In this document: positions 14,800-14,935 of the stretch, in pieces
How positions within the stretch are numbered: position 1 is the first letter of the stretch
Layout of the letters: every line of letters starts with the position of its first letter
Assembly (NCBI GenBank): GCA_012961305.1
Contig: DTZQ01000163.1
Span: forward strand, 1-14,935
DNA from: Armatimonadota bacterium
Lineage (GTDB): Bacteria > Armatimonadota > UBA10988 > DTZQ01
Length of the DNA: 14,935 bases
Reading direction: 5' to 3'
Notes under the pieces: model-generated
Told to the model about the DNA's origin: nothing
Database searches by the model: none
What the model saw: only the letters and a program-made list of their open reading frames with translations
Made by a program: the position numbers and the translations under genes

Positions 14800-14935
14800 T
14801 CAGTCATGGCAGGCAGCGCACAACTCCTTGTGGGGCTTCTTCAACAGGGCCTTGCGGCGGGAGCCGTGAAGCGCGTGGCACATCTGGCACGAAGCCAGGG
14901 GGTCCTGGGGATGAAAGTGGGTGGCCTCAAATTGC
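14800..14935 (-). CDS. Multiheme c-type cytochrome, C-terminal fragment cut by window edge
   Basis: The minus strand from the window edge encodes at least 44 residues ending at TGA 14802-14800. It contains two CXXCH heme-binding motifs, CQMCH and CAACH, about 23 residues apart, with PHKELCAACHD at the very end. This is the doubled-CXXCH pattern of periplasmic multiheme cytochromes. Each motif would bind a heme c covalently after export. Further motifs and the signal peptide are outside the window. It converges on the GH3 remnant, with about 54 bp between. Confidence 0.75.
   Translation of the reverse strand, partial: QFEATHFHPQDPLASCQMCHALHGSRRKALLKKPHKELCAACHD

Overview
The window is GC-rich and densely coded. 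Leaders often carry clear Shine-Dalgarno sequences (AAAGGAGGT before the gene at 2004, AAAGGAG before 4831, AGGAG before 14032). LptF/LptG, lipoprotein and periplasmic signal peptides, and a CXXCH cytochrome indicate a diderm (outer-membrane) bacterium. The large secreted protein with a CBM-like domain, CARDB-like domains and a helical toroid, the GH3 remnant, the DUF4432 protein, and the style of the secreted proteins fit a polysaccharide-degrading lineage such as Armatimonadota or Planctomycetota. This placement is inferred from gene style; no rRNA is present.

Layout. 1-434 (-): 3' part of a secreted or cell-surface gene, cut by the window edge. 744-1928 (+): MFS transporter. 2004-3859 (+): a DUF4432 aldose-epimerase-like protein translationally coupled to a 3-methyladenine DNA glycosylase, with its own extended -10 promoter. 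3890-5743 (-): two tandem paralogous periplasmic proteins with LTxxQ-like motifs. 5776-6861 (+): an LptF/LptG permease, divergent from that pair across only 32 bp. 6869-9882 (-): a tight operon of a C11 (clostripain-like) lipoprotein whose catalytic Cys is replaced by Ser, a membrane-anchored TPR protein, and a J-domain protein with a beta-rich tail. 10067-14032 (-): a 1321-residue secreted multidomain protein with a near-consensus promoter 5' of it. 14386-14745 (+): a collapsed GH3 beta-glucosidase gene (frameshift plus large internal deletion). 14800-14935 (-): the C-terminal end of a multiheme c-type cytochrome.

How they may work together. The large secreted protein, the DUF4432 enzyme, the MFS carrier and the lost GH3 gene suggest sugar or polysaccharide use, but they are not one operon. 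The two paralogs beside LptF/G suggest envelope assembly or stress. The C11-like/TPR/J trio looks like a coupled unit at the inner membrane and periplasm with an unknown task; it and the paralog pair are the best candidates for undescribed biology. A short dispersed repeat (core GGTAAGCGTTCAGC or a close variant) lies in the leaders of three of the genes. No tRNA, rRNA, CRISPR array, intact mobile element or convincing terminator was found.
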